DNA of 30,515 bases from assembly GCA_902485915.1 (NCBI GenBank), contig CABTMH010000200.1, positions 1-30,515 on the forward strand, written 5' to 3'. Positions 15,223 through 23,996 of the stretch are shown here, one piece after another (the stretch's first letter is position 1; every line of letters begins with the position of its first letter). The position numbers and the translations under genes are program-made. The stretch comes from an uncultured Oribacterium sp. (lineage in GTDB: Bacteria; Bacillota; Clostridia; Lachnospirales; Lachnospiraceae). The notes under the pieces were generated by a model. It saw only the letters and a program-made list of their open reading frames with translations. It did not search any database and was not told the DNA's origin.

Positions 15223-16209
15223 TCAGTATCGCTTCTGCTCCTTCAGCTCCTGATAGAGCATCACATAGCTTTCATAGCGCTCGCGGGCGATCTTTCCTTC
15301 CTCGACCGCACGCTTCACCGCACAGTCCTTTTCGCCGATGTGCACACAGGTGTTAAAGCGGCACGCACTGCGGTGGTCCTCAAACTCCGGGAAGTAGTAC
15401 ATCAGCCGCTCCGGCTCGATGTCCGTCACATAGAGCGAGGTGAAGCCCGGTGTATCGAGCACATAGGTCTCGTCATCGATGTAAAAGAACTCCGAGTGAC
15501 GGGTCGTATTCTTCCCACGTTCGATCTTCTTACTGAGCTCACCGGTTTCCATGTTGGCTGCCGGATGGATGAGGTTCGTGAGCGAAGACTTGCCGACCCC
15601 GCTCGGCCCGGAAAGGACGGTGGTCTTTCCGCGCAGTACCTCCATGATCTTCGGCAGACTGTCCTCGTTCCGGGTGCTGATTTCGAGCACCGGATAGCCT
15701 GCCTGACGGTAGATCTCCGGAATCATCTCCGGATGCTCCGCATGGATCTCCGGGATGGTCTTCGCCCGCGACTTTTTCTTCTTCCAGGCATCGCGATCCT
15801 CCGGCAGCGTCACTTCTTCCTCTGCCGGATCCTCGCCTGGCTGCACGAGGTCCACCTTATTAAAGAAGATCACCACCGGGATCTCCCGCTGCTCCATATG
15901 GATGAGGAAGCGGTCGAGCAGGTTCAGATTCGGATCCGGATGGCGGAGTGCGAAGATGACGACTGCCTGGTCGACGTTCGCGACCGCCGGCCGGATCAGC
16001 TGATTTTTCCGTGGAAGGATGCGGATAACGGACCCCTCATGTTCCTTCTCGGAATCCTGTACAGCTTCGATCTCCGCATCATCACCGACGAGCGGCTTCT
16101 CGTTCCGGTTCCGGAAGATGCCCTTCGCGCGGCACTCATAGTCGCCCTCCGGGGTATGGACATAGTAGAAGCCACCGATGCCCTTGTAGATTTTACCTTT
16201 TAAAACCAT
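15223..16209 (-). CDS. rsgA: Ribosome small-subunit-dependent GTPase A
   Basis: 328 residues, a circularly permuted GTPase that checks late 30S subunit maturation. Order: an OB-fold N-domain (1-70), then G4 NKVD at 117-120, G1 GPSGVGKSS at 201-209, the G2 segment RGKNTTRH at 231-238, and G3 DTPG at 252-255. A C-terminal zinc knuckle has ligands C283, C288, H290 and C296 (CRFNTCVH, EKDC). Between NKVD and G5 there is an unusual hydrophilic insertion (about residues 124-158, acidic then KKKKSRAK). ATG 16209 has AGAGAGG upstream and lies 11 bases after the kinase gene. This prpC-pknB-rsgA order is widely conserved in Firmicutes. Confidence 0.96.
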   Translation of the reverse strand: MVLKGKIYKGIGGFYYVHTPEGDYECRAKGIFRNRNEKPLVGDDAEIEAVQDSEKEHEGSVIRILPRKNQLIRPAVANVDQAVVIFALRHPDPNLNLLDRFLIHMEQREIPVVIFFNKVDLVQPGEDPAEEEVTLPEDRDAWKKKKSRAKTIPEIHAEHPEMIPEIYRQAGYPVLEISTRNEDSLPKIMEVLRGKTTVLSGPSGVGKSSLTNLIHPAANMETGELSKKIERGKNTTRHSEFFYIDDETYVLDTPGFTSLYVTDIEPERLMYYFPEFEDHRSACRFNTCVHIGEKDCAVKRAVEEGKIARERYESYVMLYQELKEQKRY

Positions 16210-16220
16210 GCATTACCTCT

Positions 16221-18377
16221 CTAGGAACGTGGTGCGAAATTCACAGTATAGGATGCGATGACGGTATCGTTCGACGCATCGACGATTTCGACGGTGCCCT
16301 TTCCGATGCCGGCTGCACCCCGGATGTTGGGGATCACGACCTGAAGCTCAGTGCCGGCTTCATAGCTTCGCGCCTCCTGAAGCGTCGTATAGCGCTCCGC
16401 ACCATCGATTTCCTGACAGAGACGAATCAGGATGATCCGCCGTGTATCTGCCGCCGGGCTGGTCTCACCGCCGATCTTTACGGCCGTGTTGATCGAGCCG
16501 TACCAGGTACCCTGACTGTCGGTCGTGGTGGTCTTCTGGCTCAGCTGCCCGTCAGATCCGGAGGAAACCGTCAGTGTGATCGTCGTCCCCTTCTGGACCA
16601 CTGATCCAGCGGTCAGGCTCTGGTCGATGACCGTACTCTCTTCATGCTCCTCATCCGGCACATAGTCGATGCCATCGAGTGTGAGTCCTGCATTCTCCAG
16701 CGCGGTCACCGCATCGTCCTCACTGAGCGTGCGCAGCTCCGGTACCAGCGCCATGCCATTCTCGCTCGCAGAACCGGCAGAACGTGTGATGACCAGCATC
16801 GATGTCCCGCTGGTATCCGGCTTGTTCGTGCCGATGATATAGCCGAGCGGCACTGTATCGGAGAACGCGTCCTGAATCTTATAGTTGATTTTTCGTTTTT
16901 CCAGCGCCTCGACCAGCGTGTCACACTTCACGGCATGCAGCGCGTCCAGCTTTTCCGGCGTCGCCGGATCATAGAAGCGGATGGTCTCTGCGCCCTTCGA
17001 CACGGTTACATCGAGGGTGCTGCCGCTCTGGATCTTCTCCTTCTGGTAGGCGATGATCGTGCCCTCCGTCGGATACTGGTCCGAGAAGCTTTCCTTCGCG
17101 CTCCGAAGATGGATATGATAGTCCGCGAGATAATCCTCCGCCTCCGCCACCGTCTTTCCGAGGATGTTCGGAAGCAGGTTATCGAGTGCGGAGATCGTGA
17201 TGTTGATCGTCGCCGCCTCCGTCGATTCGGCGGTGTCCTCGATCGGCTGACTCGTTTCCAGCGCCGTCCGGCTGTCCCGGAAGAAGGAGAACATATTGCG
17301 GCCGATGATCAGCACGAGCACGATGATCAGCAGGATACAGACGCCGGCGATCACACGGTAGATCTTCGTCATATGGAAGCTGGTTTCATCTTTCTCCGTA
17401 TCGTCGAGTGGAAGCGCATCTGTATCATCGAGATGCGCGAGCTTCTGCCGGAGCTTCTGACGATGCTTCAGCTGATTCAGCTCCCGCGGAGAGAGCACCC
17501 GCGTCTCACTGAGGTCCTCCGGCATCTCCCCGGACATGAAGGAACCGCTCGGATCCTTCAACGCCTTCCGGAGGTCCTCCATCAGCTCGCCGATGTGCTG
17601 GTAGCGAAGCTTTCCCTTCTTCTGCATGCACTTGTACACTGCCATATCGAGGGCCGGGTACACATCCGGCACCAGCTCCTTCACATGCGGGATCGGATTC
17701 TCGAGGTGCGCGAAGACGACGGAAACCGAGGTGTCGCCATCATACGGCACCTCACCCGTCAGCATCTCATACATCGTACAGCCGAAGCTGTAGATATCCG
17801 AACGCTCATCCGACTGCCCGGAGCGGGCCTGTTCCGGCGAAATATAGTGGACAGAGCCCATGACGGTAGCATTGACCGTCTGCTGCGTCGCGGCCCGCGC
17901 GATACCGAAGTCCGCCACCTTCACATTACCCTCGCTGTCGACGATGATGTTCTGCGGCTTGATATCCCGGTGCACGATGCCCATCTTATGTGCGAGCTCG
18001 ATACCGGCCGCCGCCTGCAGCGCGATGGCGATGGTCTCCTGCGAGTCCATGCGTCCAGAGCGCTTGATATAGTTTTTCAGTGTGATGCCCTCGACGAGCT
18101 CCATCACGATATAGTGCAGCTTCGTCTCCGGATTATCGACGATGTCATACACCGCGACGATGTTCGGATGATTCAGCTTCGCCGCTGCCTGGGCCTCGTT
18201 CTGAAACTTCCGGATGAAATCCTCATCCTCGCAGTACTCCTCCTTCAGAACCTTGATCGCAACCACACGCCCCATCTTCCGATCACTGGCACGATAGACA
18301 TAGCTCATGCCACCCTGTCCGATCAGCGTATCGATCTCATAACGTTCGTCGAGCACCTGTCCCTGCTCCAGCATCAT
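16221..18377 (-). CDS. pknB: PASTA-domain serine/threonine protein kinase
   Basis: 718 residues. A cytoplasmic Hanks-type kinase domain (about 13-275) has glycine loop GQGGMSYVY, catalytic K42, HRD at 136-138, DFG at 156-158 and the APE-equivalent SPEQA. A charged linker is followed by one membrane helix (about 342-360). Three extracellular PASTA-like repeats follow, at roughly 399-463, 464-540 and 541-610. The first and third are clear (LLPNILGKTVAEAEDYL, VPELRTLSEDDAVTALENAG); the middle one is divergent. An extra C-terminal beta-rich domain (about 620-718) follows. PASTA kinases bind muropeptides or lipid II and control wall synthesis and division. Its ATG overlaps the phosphatase stop codon (ATGA), with AGGAGG at 18384-18389. 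Confidence 0.96.
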   Translation of the reverse strand: MMLEQGQVLDERYEIDTLIGQGGMSYVYRASDRKMGRVVAIKVLKEEYCEDEDFIRKFQNEAQAAAKLNHPNIVAVYDIVDNPETKLHYIVMELVEGITLKNYIKRSGRMDSQETIAIALQAAAGIELAHKMGIVHRDIKPQNIIVDSEGNVKVADFGIARAATQQTVNATVMGSVHYISPEQARSGQSDERSDIYSFGCTMYEMLTGEVPYDGDTSVSVVFAHLENPIPHVKELVPDVYPALDMAVYKCMQKKGKLRYQHIGELMEDLRKALKDPSGSFMSGEMPEDLSETRVLSPRELNQLKHRQKLRQKLAHLDDTDALPLDDTEKDETSFHMTKIYRVIAGVCILLIIVLVLIIGRNMFSFFRDSRTALETSQPIEDTAESTEAATINITISALDNLLPNILGKTVAEAEDYLADYHIHLRSAKESFSDQYPTEGTIIAYQKEKIQSGSTLDVTVSKGAETIRFYDPATPEKLDALHAVKCDTLVEALEKRKINYKIQDAFSDTVPLGYIIGTNKPDTSGTSMLVITRSAGSASENGMALVPELRTLSEDDAVTALENAGLTLDGIDYVPDEEHEESTVIDQSLTAGSVVQKGTTITLTVSSGSDGQLSQKTTTTDSQGTWYGSINTAVKIGGETSPAADTRRIILIRLCQEIDGAERYTTLQEARSYEAGTELQVVIPNIRGAAGIGKGTVEIVDASNDTVIASYTVNFAPRS

Positions 18378-19123
18378 ATCGTCGCCTCCTCTCGGTAAGG
18401 GCCGGTCAGAACGATGCCGATGTTGTCCTTCCCGCCGTTGATGTTTGCCATATCGATGAGCGCCTGTACCTTTTCCTGTACCGTGCTGTGCTCACGAATG
18501 ATGTTCCGGATGCTTTCGTTGTCCACCATGTTCGAGAGCCCATCCGAGCAGAGAAGCAGATAATCGCCCTCACTGAGCTCGATCTCGAAGAAATCGGCCT
18601 CCACCTGCAGCTCGATGCCGACGGCCCGCGTGATGATATTGCGAGACTCCATATACTCCTTCGAGCCACGTCGCATGAGACCACGCCGTACCATCTCCTC
18701 GACATAGGAGTGGTCCCGTGTGATCTGACGGATGCTGTTCCCATGGATGAGGTATGCCCGGGAATCGCCGATATTACCGACGGTCAGATTCGCACCCTCG
18801 ATAAACGCGATCACGAGCGTCGTGCCCATCCCGCTCAGATTCGGATTCTGCTGCGCCAGGCGATAGAGCCGCTGGTTCACGTCACGGATGCCCTCCTGCA
18901 GAAGGCGGATCTCCGGCTGTGGCTGTGCAGCCTTCTCAATATAACCACGGAGCTCATCGACCGCATAGTGGGAGGCATAATCCCCCGCCTTATGTCCGCC
19001 CATCCCGTCCGCGAGCAGAAAAAGATTCGGCAGTGCCCCCACCGGCTGATCGCTCGCGAAGACGTAATCCTGGTTCATACGCCGCCGCTGTCCCTTATCG
19101 GTTTTCGCAAAAAAGTCCATCAT
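18374..19123 (-). CDS. prpC: PP2C-family serine/threonine protein phosphatase
   Basis: 249 residues, a Mg/Mn-dependent phosphatase that opposes the PASTA kinase. PP2C motifs appear in order: DKGQRRRMNQDYVF (metal Asp 19), LADGMGGHKAGDYAS (Asp 39), GMGTTLVIAFI, NIGDSRAYLI, RDHSYVEEMVRRG, LLCSDGLSNMV and GGKDNIGIVL. There is no membrane segment, so it acts in the cytoplasm. Start ATG 19123 is followed at once by a second ATG; the ribosome binding site is weak (AGGTG). Its stop overlaps the kinase start by 4 bases. It is separated from rlmN by 131 bases in which I see no clear promoter or terminator. Confidence 0.95.
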   Translation of the reverse strand: MMDFFAKTDKGQRRRMNQDYVFASDQPVGALPNLFLLADGMGGHKAGDYASHYAVDELRGYIEKAAQPQPEIRLLQEGIRDVNQRLYRLAQQNPNLSGMGTTLVIAFIEGANLTVGNIGDSRAYLIHGNSIRQITRDHSYVEEMVRRGLMRRGSKEYMESRNIITRAVGIELQVEADFFEIELSEGDYLLLCSDGLSNMVDNESIRNIIREHSTVQEKVQALIDMANINGGKDNIGIVLTGPYREEATI

Positions 19124-19254
19124 GCTTCACCTGTAACTTCTATCACTCCATCATCGTGGTCAATGCTGACGTGCCAGACATCGTCACTTCGCAGTGCCTC
19201 GTGACCTCCACTACTGTACGATACTGCGCGCATCCCGGCGCCCCGTTTCGTCCA

Positions 19255-20322
19255 CTACGCCTTCGAATCGATGCCCTCCGTCTCGAGGTAATCCCGGCGG
19301 AGCTGACCGCAGGAGCCCGAGATGTCGGACCCCATCTCCCGGCGGATCGTCGCCGCGATGCCGTTTCTCTCCAGAATATGCTGGAAGGCCTCGACCTTCG
19401 AGCGATCCGGCCGCTTCCAGTCCCGCTCCTTGATCGGATTCACCGGAATCAGGTTCACGTGGCACTGGAGCTTTCCGCCGTTTTTCATACTGCGGATGAG
19501 TTTCACAAGCTCCATCGCTTCTGCCTTATTATCATTGACACCCTCGACGACGGAATACTCGAAGGTCACCCGTCGACCGGTCTTCTCGAAGTAGTACTCG
19601 ATGGCCGGCATGATCTCCGAGAGCGAATACTTGTTTGCGATCGGCATCAGAGTTTTCCGTGTCTCGTCGTTCGGCGCATGCAGGCTGAGTGCCAGCGTGA
19701 TTCCGTAGTTTTCATCGGCCAGCTGCCGGATCTTCGGCACCAGACCGCAGGTCGAGATCGTGATGTTCCGTCGCGAGATATGAAGTCCGTTTTCATCCGA
19801 GATCATGCGGATGAAACGGGTGAACTCATCGTAGTTATCGAGTGGCTCACCGGAGCCCATGATGACGATGTTATCGACCCGGGCACCGGTCGTACGCTGG
19901 ATCTGGTAGATCTGTCCGAGCATCTCTCCGCTCGTCAGATTCCGTGCGAGGCCGTCGAGGGTCGATGCACAGAACTTACAGCCCATGCGGCAGCCGACCT
20001 GCGAGGAGATGCAGACACTGTGCCCGTGCTGGTACTCCATCCAGACGGACTCGATGACATGCCCGTCCTGCATACGGAAGATGAACTTCTTCGTACCATC
20101 GATCTTCGAAGTGAGCACCTCAACCGTTTCCGGCAGGGCTACACTGTACTCCGCACTCAGCCGATCGCGAAGTCCCTTCGAGATGTTCGTCATCTCATCG
20201 TAGTGCTCCACCAGATTCTGGTGCAGCCAGGTATAGATCTGCTTCGCACGGAACGGCTTCTCGCCCATCTCTTCGAGCAGCTTCTTCAAATCTTTGATTT
20301 CTAAATCGCGTAAATTCTTCAT
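19255..20322 (-). CDS. rlmN: Dual-specificity 23S rRNA A2503 / tRNA A37 C2-methyltransferase RlmN
   Basis: 355 residues, a radical-SAM RNA methyltransferase. The [4Fe-4S] ligating cysteines sit in GCRMGCKFC (C111, C115, C118). The C-terminal methyl-carrying Cys is C338 in SGSCGQL. The segments GMGEPLDN-like (GSGEPLDNYDEF) and LSLHAPNDETR are family markers. The first marker reads MGSGEPLDN, whereas many relatives have MGMGEPL. The ATG overlaps the rsmB stop by 4 bases (ATGA), so the weak local ribosome binding site is probably compensated by coupling. Confidence 0.96.
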   Translation of the reverse strand: MKNLRDLEIKDLKKLLEEMGEKPFRAKQIYTWLHQNLVEHYDEMTNISKGLRDRLSAEYSVALPETVEVLTSKIDGTKKFIFRMQDGHVIESVWMEYQHGHSVCISSQVGCRMGCKFCASTLDGLARNLTSGEMLGQIYQIQRTTGARVDNIVIMGSGEPLDNYDEFTRFIRMISDENGLHISRRNITISTCGLVPKIRQLADENYGITLALSLHAPNDETRKTLMPIANKYSLSEIMPAIEYYFEKTGRRVTFEYSVVEGVNDNKAEAMELVKLIRSMKNGGKLQCHVNLIPVNPIKERDWKRPDRSKVEAFQHILERNGIAATIRREMGSDISGSCGQLRRDYLETEGIDSKA

Positions 20323-21854
20323 TCTTTTCGAAATACCGTAAGATAAAATCCGTCGGATGGCGCTCCCGGCAGGAACTTCTGCTCCTTCTCAAGGGTGAAG
20401 CCACCCTTCGCGAGGATATACTCTCGGTTGTCTTCATTTTCTTCCTTCGTCAGTGTGCAGGTAGAGTACAGCAGCTTTCCGCCCGGCTTCACATAGGCAC
20501 ATACCGTATCGAGGATCTCGCGCTGCAGCTTCTGCAGCTCCCGTATGCCCTCACGGCTCGCGTTGAAGCGGATATCCGGCTTCTTCCCGAGGATACCGAG
20601 ACCGGAGCACGGGAGATCGGCGATGACGATATCCGCCGTTCCCTGTCCATCGGCATCCAGCAGCGTCGGGTCCGGCGTGCGTGCATCGTGCACCTGCGCC
20701 GTGATATTCGTAAGCTGCTGCCGTGTGATGTTCTGCTCGATGAGCGCCACCTTCGCTTCTGTGAGGTCCCGCGCATCGACATGGCCCGTTCCCTCGAGGA
20801 GGGCGGCGATATGACAGCTCTTACCGCCCGGTGCCGCGCAGACATCGACGACCTGATCGCCCGGCTGCGGATCGGCTTCGATGCCGACCTGCTGTGATGC
20901 ATAGTCCTGAATCGTGATCTCACCGCGCTGGAAGGCCTCGCTGTGCACGATATCGCCCTCCATCTCCTCACAGTGTCCATCCTGGAAGCGCACGAAGTTT
21001 TTCTTTTCACCCTCGAGGAACCAGGCGAGCATGCGCTCGGTCTCCTCCCGCCCATAGACCTTCTTCAGTGCATCGTACATCCAGAGCGGCACACTGTAGC
21101 GGATATAGGCCGGTGTCTTTCCGGTATGGGCGAGATTATGAAAGATGATCTCCTTATCCCGGGAAACACTCCGGAGAACGCCGTTCACGAAACCGCTCAG
21201 GAAGAAGACCTTATCCTCCTGGCTCTTCACGAGCTCGACCGCCTCGTTGATGGCCGCACTGTCCGGCACCTTATCCATGTAGAGAATCTGGTAGCTGCCC
21301 ATGCGGAGCACCGTCCGGACCAGCGGATCCATGTTTTTCGTATGGGTCTTACTGATCTGGTTCAGGATGAAGTCGATCTGGATCGTATACTCGAGGGTTC
21401 CCCCGACGAGTCGTGTCACAAAGGCACGGTCGCGCGGCGTCCAGTCCGGATACGCCGACAGTGCATCGCGCAGCACGATGTGCGAAAGCTTCTTCTCCTC
21501 GAGAATCTTCATAAGGCTAAGTACAGCAACAGACCGCGGCGTCGCTGCGGTCTTTTCCCTCGAAATCTCTGATATTTTCTTCTCGGGCGTCTTCACCGGA
21601 CCGCGGCCCTGTTGCGGGCCTCTCCGCCCTGCGTAGGCGCCATGCTGTGCATCGCGCCGACGATGCGTTCCATGCGATCCATATCCTCCGCGCGCATCTC
21701 TCGTATCCTCTGCAGCATGCCGACCACGCGATCCGTGTGATGCACGTGTCTCTCTCGTATCCGCTGTATCTGCGGCCTTCTTTCCTGCATGCATGAATTT
21801 ATGCAGCGGGCCCTCTGCCCGGGTCTTCTTCTCTCGCTGATTCTTCTTCTCCAT
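20319..21854 (-). CDS. rsmB: 16S rRNA (cytosine-967 C5)-methyltransferase RsmB with an unusual N-terminal extension
   Basis: 511 residues. After a roughly 105-residue N-terminal extension rich in Arg, Gly, His and charged residues, a NusB-like helical RNA-binding domain (about 107-240) is followed by a SAM methyltransferase domain. That domain has CAAPGGK (339-345), the PCSG release Cys 416 and the catalytic TC Cys 466 (LLYSTCTL). The linker between the two domains is short. The extension has a loose internal repeat (DTRETRASHG, DTRDARGGYG). Start ATG 21854 has only weak purine-rich sites upstream (AGAGAA, GAGAGGAAA further off), so a start further in cannot be excluded. It is followed by rlmN with a 4-base overlap. 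Confidence 0.9.
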   Translation of the reverse strand: MEKKNQREKKTRAEGPLHKFMHAGKKAADTADTRETRASHGSRGRHAAEDTRDARGGYGSHGTHRRRDAQHGAYAGRRGPQQGRGPVKTPEKKISEISREKTAATPRSVAVLSLMKILEEKKLSHIVLRDALSAYPDWTPRDRAFVTRLVGGTLEYTIQIDFILNQISKTHTKNMDPLVRTVLRMGSYQILYMDKVPDSAAINEAVELVKSQEDKVFFLSGFVNGVLRSVSRDKEIIFHNLAHTGKTPAYIRYSVPLWMYDALKKVYGREETERMLAWFLEGEKKNFVRFQDGHCEEMEGDIVHSEAFQRGEITIQDYASQQVGIEADPQPGDQVVDVCAAPGGKSCHIAALLEGTGHVDARDLTEAKVALIEQNITRQQLTNITAQVHDARTPDPTLLDADGQGTADIVIADLPCSGLGILGKKPDIRFNASREGIRELQKLQREILDTVCAYVKPGGKLLYSTCTLTKEENEDNREYILAKGGFTLEKEQKFLPGAPSDGFYLTVFRKE

Positions 21855-21881
21855 GAATGTTCTCTGCAGTTTCCTCTCTTC

Positions 21882-21887
21882 AGTATA
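21882..21887 (-). promoter_or_regulatory. Possible -10 element upstream of rsmB
   Basis: TATACT on the minus strand lies 28 bases before the rsmB start. No convincing -35 is seen at 16-19 bases, but a short GTGT/ACAC inverted repeat occupies the spacer. The call is weak. Confidence 0.3.
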
Positions 21888-21979
21888 CTGTGTATCGTCA
21901 CACGATGCGTTTATCTTCTATCCAGTCGCTGTCCGCTGCCCTTCCATCCGTTTTCGAAGATCCGGATATCGAGACTTCG

Positions 21980-22693
21980 TCAGTCGTCACTTCGCCGGCT
22001 GCCCCTCGTCAGGATCAGCAGTCGGAGGAGCTGTAAGAGGGACGAAGCCGCAGCGGCGACATAGGTGAGCGCAGCCGCGGTCAGAACCGCCTTCACGCCG
22101 TCCAGTTCCTCTTCGGTCAGCACCTGATTCTCACGCAGCGTCTTCACCGCGCGGCGGGATGCATCGAACTCGACCGGAAGGGTCAGCAGCTGGATCGAGA
22201 TCGCCACGATGAAGGCGATGATACCGATCTTTATGAGCGGCGTCCAGCTGATGAGGATACCGAAAAAGATCATCGGAATCGAGATCTTCGAAGCGACGGC
22301 GCAGGCCGGCGTGATCGTACGCGTCAGCACCAGTGGCCCGTAGCAGACATGATCCTGGATCGCATGCCCACACTCATGGGCCGCGACACCGATGGCCGCG
22401 ATCGAGTGACTGTTGATGGTTGATTCACTCAGATTCAGTATTTTCTTACTCGGCACATAATTATCCGTCAGATTTCCAGCGATCCCCTGTACACGGACGT
22501 TCGTGATATCGTTCCGGCTCAGGATCAGGCGTGCGGCGTCCGCACCGGTGATGCCGGCACGTGCGCCGATCTTCGCATATTTCTGAAAAGTCCGGTTGAC
22601 GTTGGCACTTGCCAGCATCGAGACGATGACGCCGATCAGTACCAGTACATAGGTCGGATCATAAAACATCGGATATCCATAGTAACCGTACAT
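21980..22693 (-). CDS. Membrane neutral zinc metallopeptidase, YugP-like
   Basis: 237 residues. An N-terminal membrane helix (about 9-32, PTYVLVLIGVIVSMLAS) is followed by a cytoplasmic-side-like region and the zinc site HECGH (HExxH type, in GVAAHECGHAIQDH). There are two hydrophobic central helices (SIPMIFFGILISW and IKIGIIAFIVAISIQLL) and then LPVEFDASRRA, which supplies the third zinc ligand Glu in this family. A last hydrophobic segment and a basic end follow. Its physiological substrate is not established for the family. The start at 22693 (MYGYYGYPM) is preferred over the frame start at 22735 because AGGAGG at 22701-22706 precedes it. It sits between fmt and rsmB, a common clostridial placement. 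Confidence 0.92.
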   Translation of the reverse strand: MYGYYGYPMFYDPTYVLVLIGVIVSMLASANVNRTFQKYAKIGARAGITGADAARLILSRNDITNVRVQGIAGNLTDNYVPSKKILNLSESTINSHSIAAIGVAAHECGHAIQDHVCYGPLVLTRTITPACAVASKISIPMIFFGILISWTPLIKIGIIAFIVAISIQLLTLPVEFDASRRAVKTLRENQVLTEEELDGVKAVLTAAALTYVAAAASSLLQLLRLLILTRGSRRSDD

Positions 22694-22705
22694 AGTGTTT
22701 CCTCC

Positions 22706-22734
22706 TGTCGTGTTATGCCCTACAGTGTACGACA
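22706..22734 (-). promoter_or_regulatory. Inverted repeat abutting the zinc peptidase ribosome binding site
   Basis: TGTCGT/ACGACA (22706-22711 with 22729-22734) can form a 6-bp stem whose base touches the AGGAGG. It may modulate translation; it is short enough to be chance. Confidence 0.25.
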
Positions 22735-22868
22735 TATTCGTGATCAGTGTATGTGAAAATTCTGAACTTTATCTGAAGAATCCAGACGATGCCATGCACC
22801 GACCCTGTCTCCAAAAGTCAACTGCCCGGAAGAACGCCCTGCAGCGCGAGACATATGTCGTCAGGCGC

Positions 22869-23843
22869 TCAGAAGCGATGTCCGCGCAGGAAATCCTCGA
22901 CCTTCATGCGCTTCTTACCCTCGAGCTGCAGCTCCCGGATACGAAGTGCACCCTGACCACAGCGCACCACCAGCATCTTCTGGTCAGCATATACATGACC
23001 CGCCTTCGTCCCCTCCGGCATCGTCGTGTTCCGTTCCGGCATCATCACAGCCACCTCCGGCAGCGGATACTGCTTACACTCCTCGTCTGTCAGTACATCG
23101 GCATCCCAGAGCTTCAGCTGCTTCCCACCGAGGAAGCTGTAGGCCGACGGCCATGGATTGAGACCGCGGATCTTCCGCTCGATGACCACCGCATCCTCCG
23201 TCCAGTCGATGCGACCGGAGGTCTTCGTGAAAAGACCGACCTTCGTCGCCTGAGATGCATCCTGTGCCATCGGCGTGATGCGGCCGGCCTCGAGACCCTC
23301 GAGGGTCTCCACGATGAGCTCCCCACCGAGCTTCGCCAGCTTATCGAAGAGCGTGCCGCCGGTTTCCTTCGCCTCGAGCGGAATCCGCTTCATCATCAGG
23401 ATATTACCGGTATCGAGTCCCTCATCCATCTGCATGGTCGTGACGCCCGACTCGGCATCGCCGTTCAGCACGGCCCACTGCACCGGTGCCGCACCACGGT
23501 ACTTCGGCAGCAGCGAGGCATGCACATTGACACAGCCATACTTCGGAATCTCGAGGATATCCTTCGGCAGGATCTGGCCGAACGCCGTCACGACGATCAC
23601 ATCCGGTGCGAGCGCACGCATCTCCGCCTTCAGCTCCTCATCCTTCCGGATCCGCTCCGGGGTCGCCACCTGGATCCCGTATCCCTCCGCCGCGATACGC
23701 ACATCACTCTTCTGTGCCTCACCATGCCGTCCCTTCGGACGATCCGGCTGTGTAATCACGAGCGGGATCTCATAGCCCGCCTGCACCAGTGCATCGAGCG
23801 TCGCCACTGCAAAATCCGGTGTTCCCATAAATATTACCTTCAA
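22869..23843 (-). CDS. fmt: Methionyl-tRNA formyltransferase
   Basis: 324 residues. It transfers a formyl group from 10-formyl-THF to initiator Met-tRNA. The N-terminal segment MKVIFMGTPDFAV and the catalytic region NVHASLLPKYRGAAP (N106, H108) with D144 in DEGLDTG are all present; a C-terminal OB-like tRNA-binding domain follows. It starts with TTG at 23843-23841: GGAGG (23850-23854) lies 6 bases upstream and the family begins exactly there. The upstream ATG of the open frame (23885) has no such support. It is preceded by a 153-base stretch with two hairpins after def. Confidence 0.96.
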   Translation of the reverse strand: MKVIFMGTPDFAVATLDALVQAGYEIPLVITQPDRPKGRHGEAQKSDVRIAAEGYGIQVATPERIRKDEELKAEMRALAPDVIVVTAFGQILPKDILEIPKYGCVNVHASLLPKYRGAAPVQWAVLNGDAESGVTTMQMDEGLDTGNILMMKRIPLEAKETGGTLFDKLAKLGGELIVETLEGLEAGRITPMAQDASQATKVGLFTKTSGRIDWTEDAVVIERKIRGLNPWPSAYSFLGGKQLKLWDADVLTDEECKQYPLPEVAVMMPERNTTMPEGTKAGHVYADQKMLVVRCGQGALRIRELQLEGKKRMKVEDFLRGHRF

Positions 23844-23849
23844 CTCATA

Positions 23850-23854
23850 CCTCC
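23850..23854 (-). promoter_or_regulatory. Ribosome binding site supporting a TTG start for fmt
   Basis: GGAGG on the minus strand lies 6 bases before TTG 23843. It places the start at MKVIFMGTPDF, in line with the family, and not at the upstream ATG. Confidence 0.85.
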
Positions 23855-23890
23855 ATCCCAAGGGCATCTGGAATATATATAACATAGCCG

Positions 23891-23992
23891 TTCAGTCATG
23901 GGGTCCCAGAGGACCGTCACTGAAGCCATACGAAGAGACCGTGTGAAATCAATTCAGGTCTCCTTAGCGGCACCAGGTTTCAGAGGACCTGG
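23891..23992 (-). promoter_or_regulatory. Two stem-loops in the def-fmt gap sharing a GGTCCTCTG motif
   Basis: Hairpin A has an outer stem TTCAGT/ACTGAA (23891-23896 with 23919-23924) and an inner stem GGTCC/GGACC (23902-23906 with 23911-23915). Hairpin B is CCAGGT/ACCTGG (23973-23978 with 23987-23992). On the minus strand both contain GGTCCTCTG. Neither is followed by a T tract, so they do not look like ordinary terminators. The function is unknown. Confidence 0.5.
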
Positions 23993-23996
23993 CTGA

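Noticed and set aside
16644..18398. 584-codon open frame on the plus strand
   Set aside because: Antisense to the PASTA kinase, with shadow-type composition and no ribosome binding site or family motif.
22735..22868. Promoter between fmt and the zinc peptidase
   Set aside because: TTGACT occurs on the minus strand, but no -10 lies at 16-18 bases.
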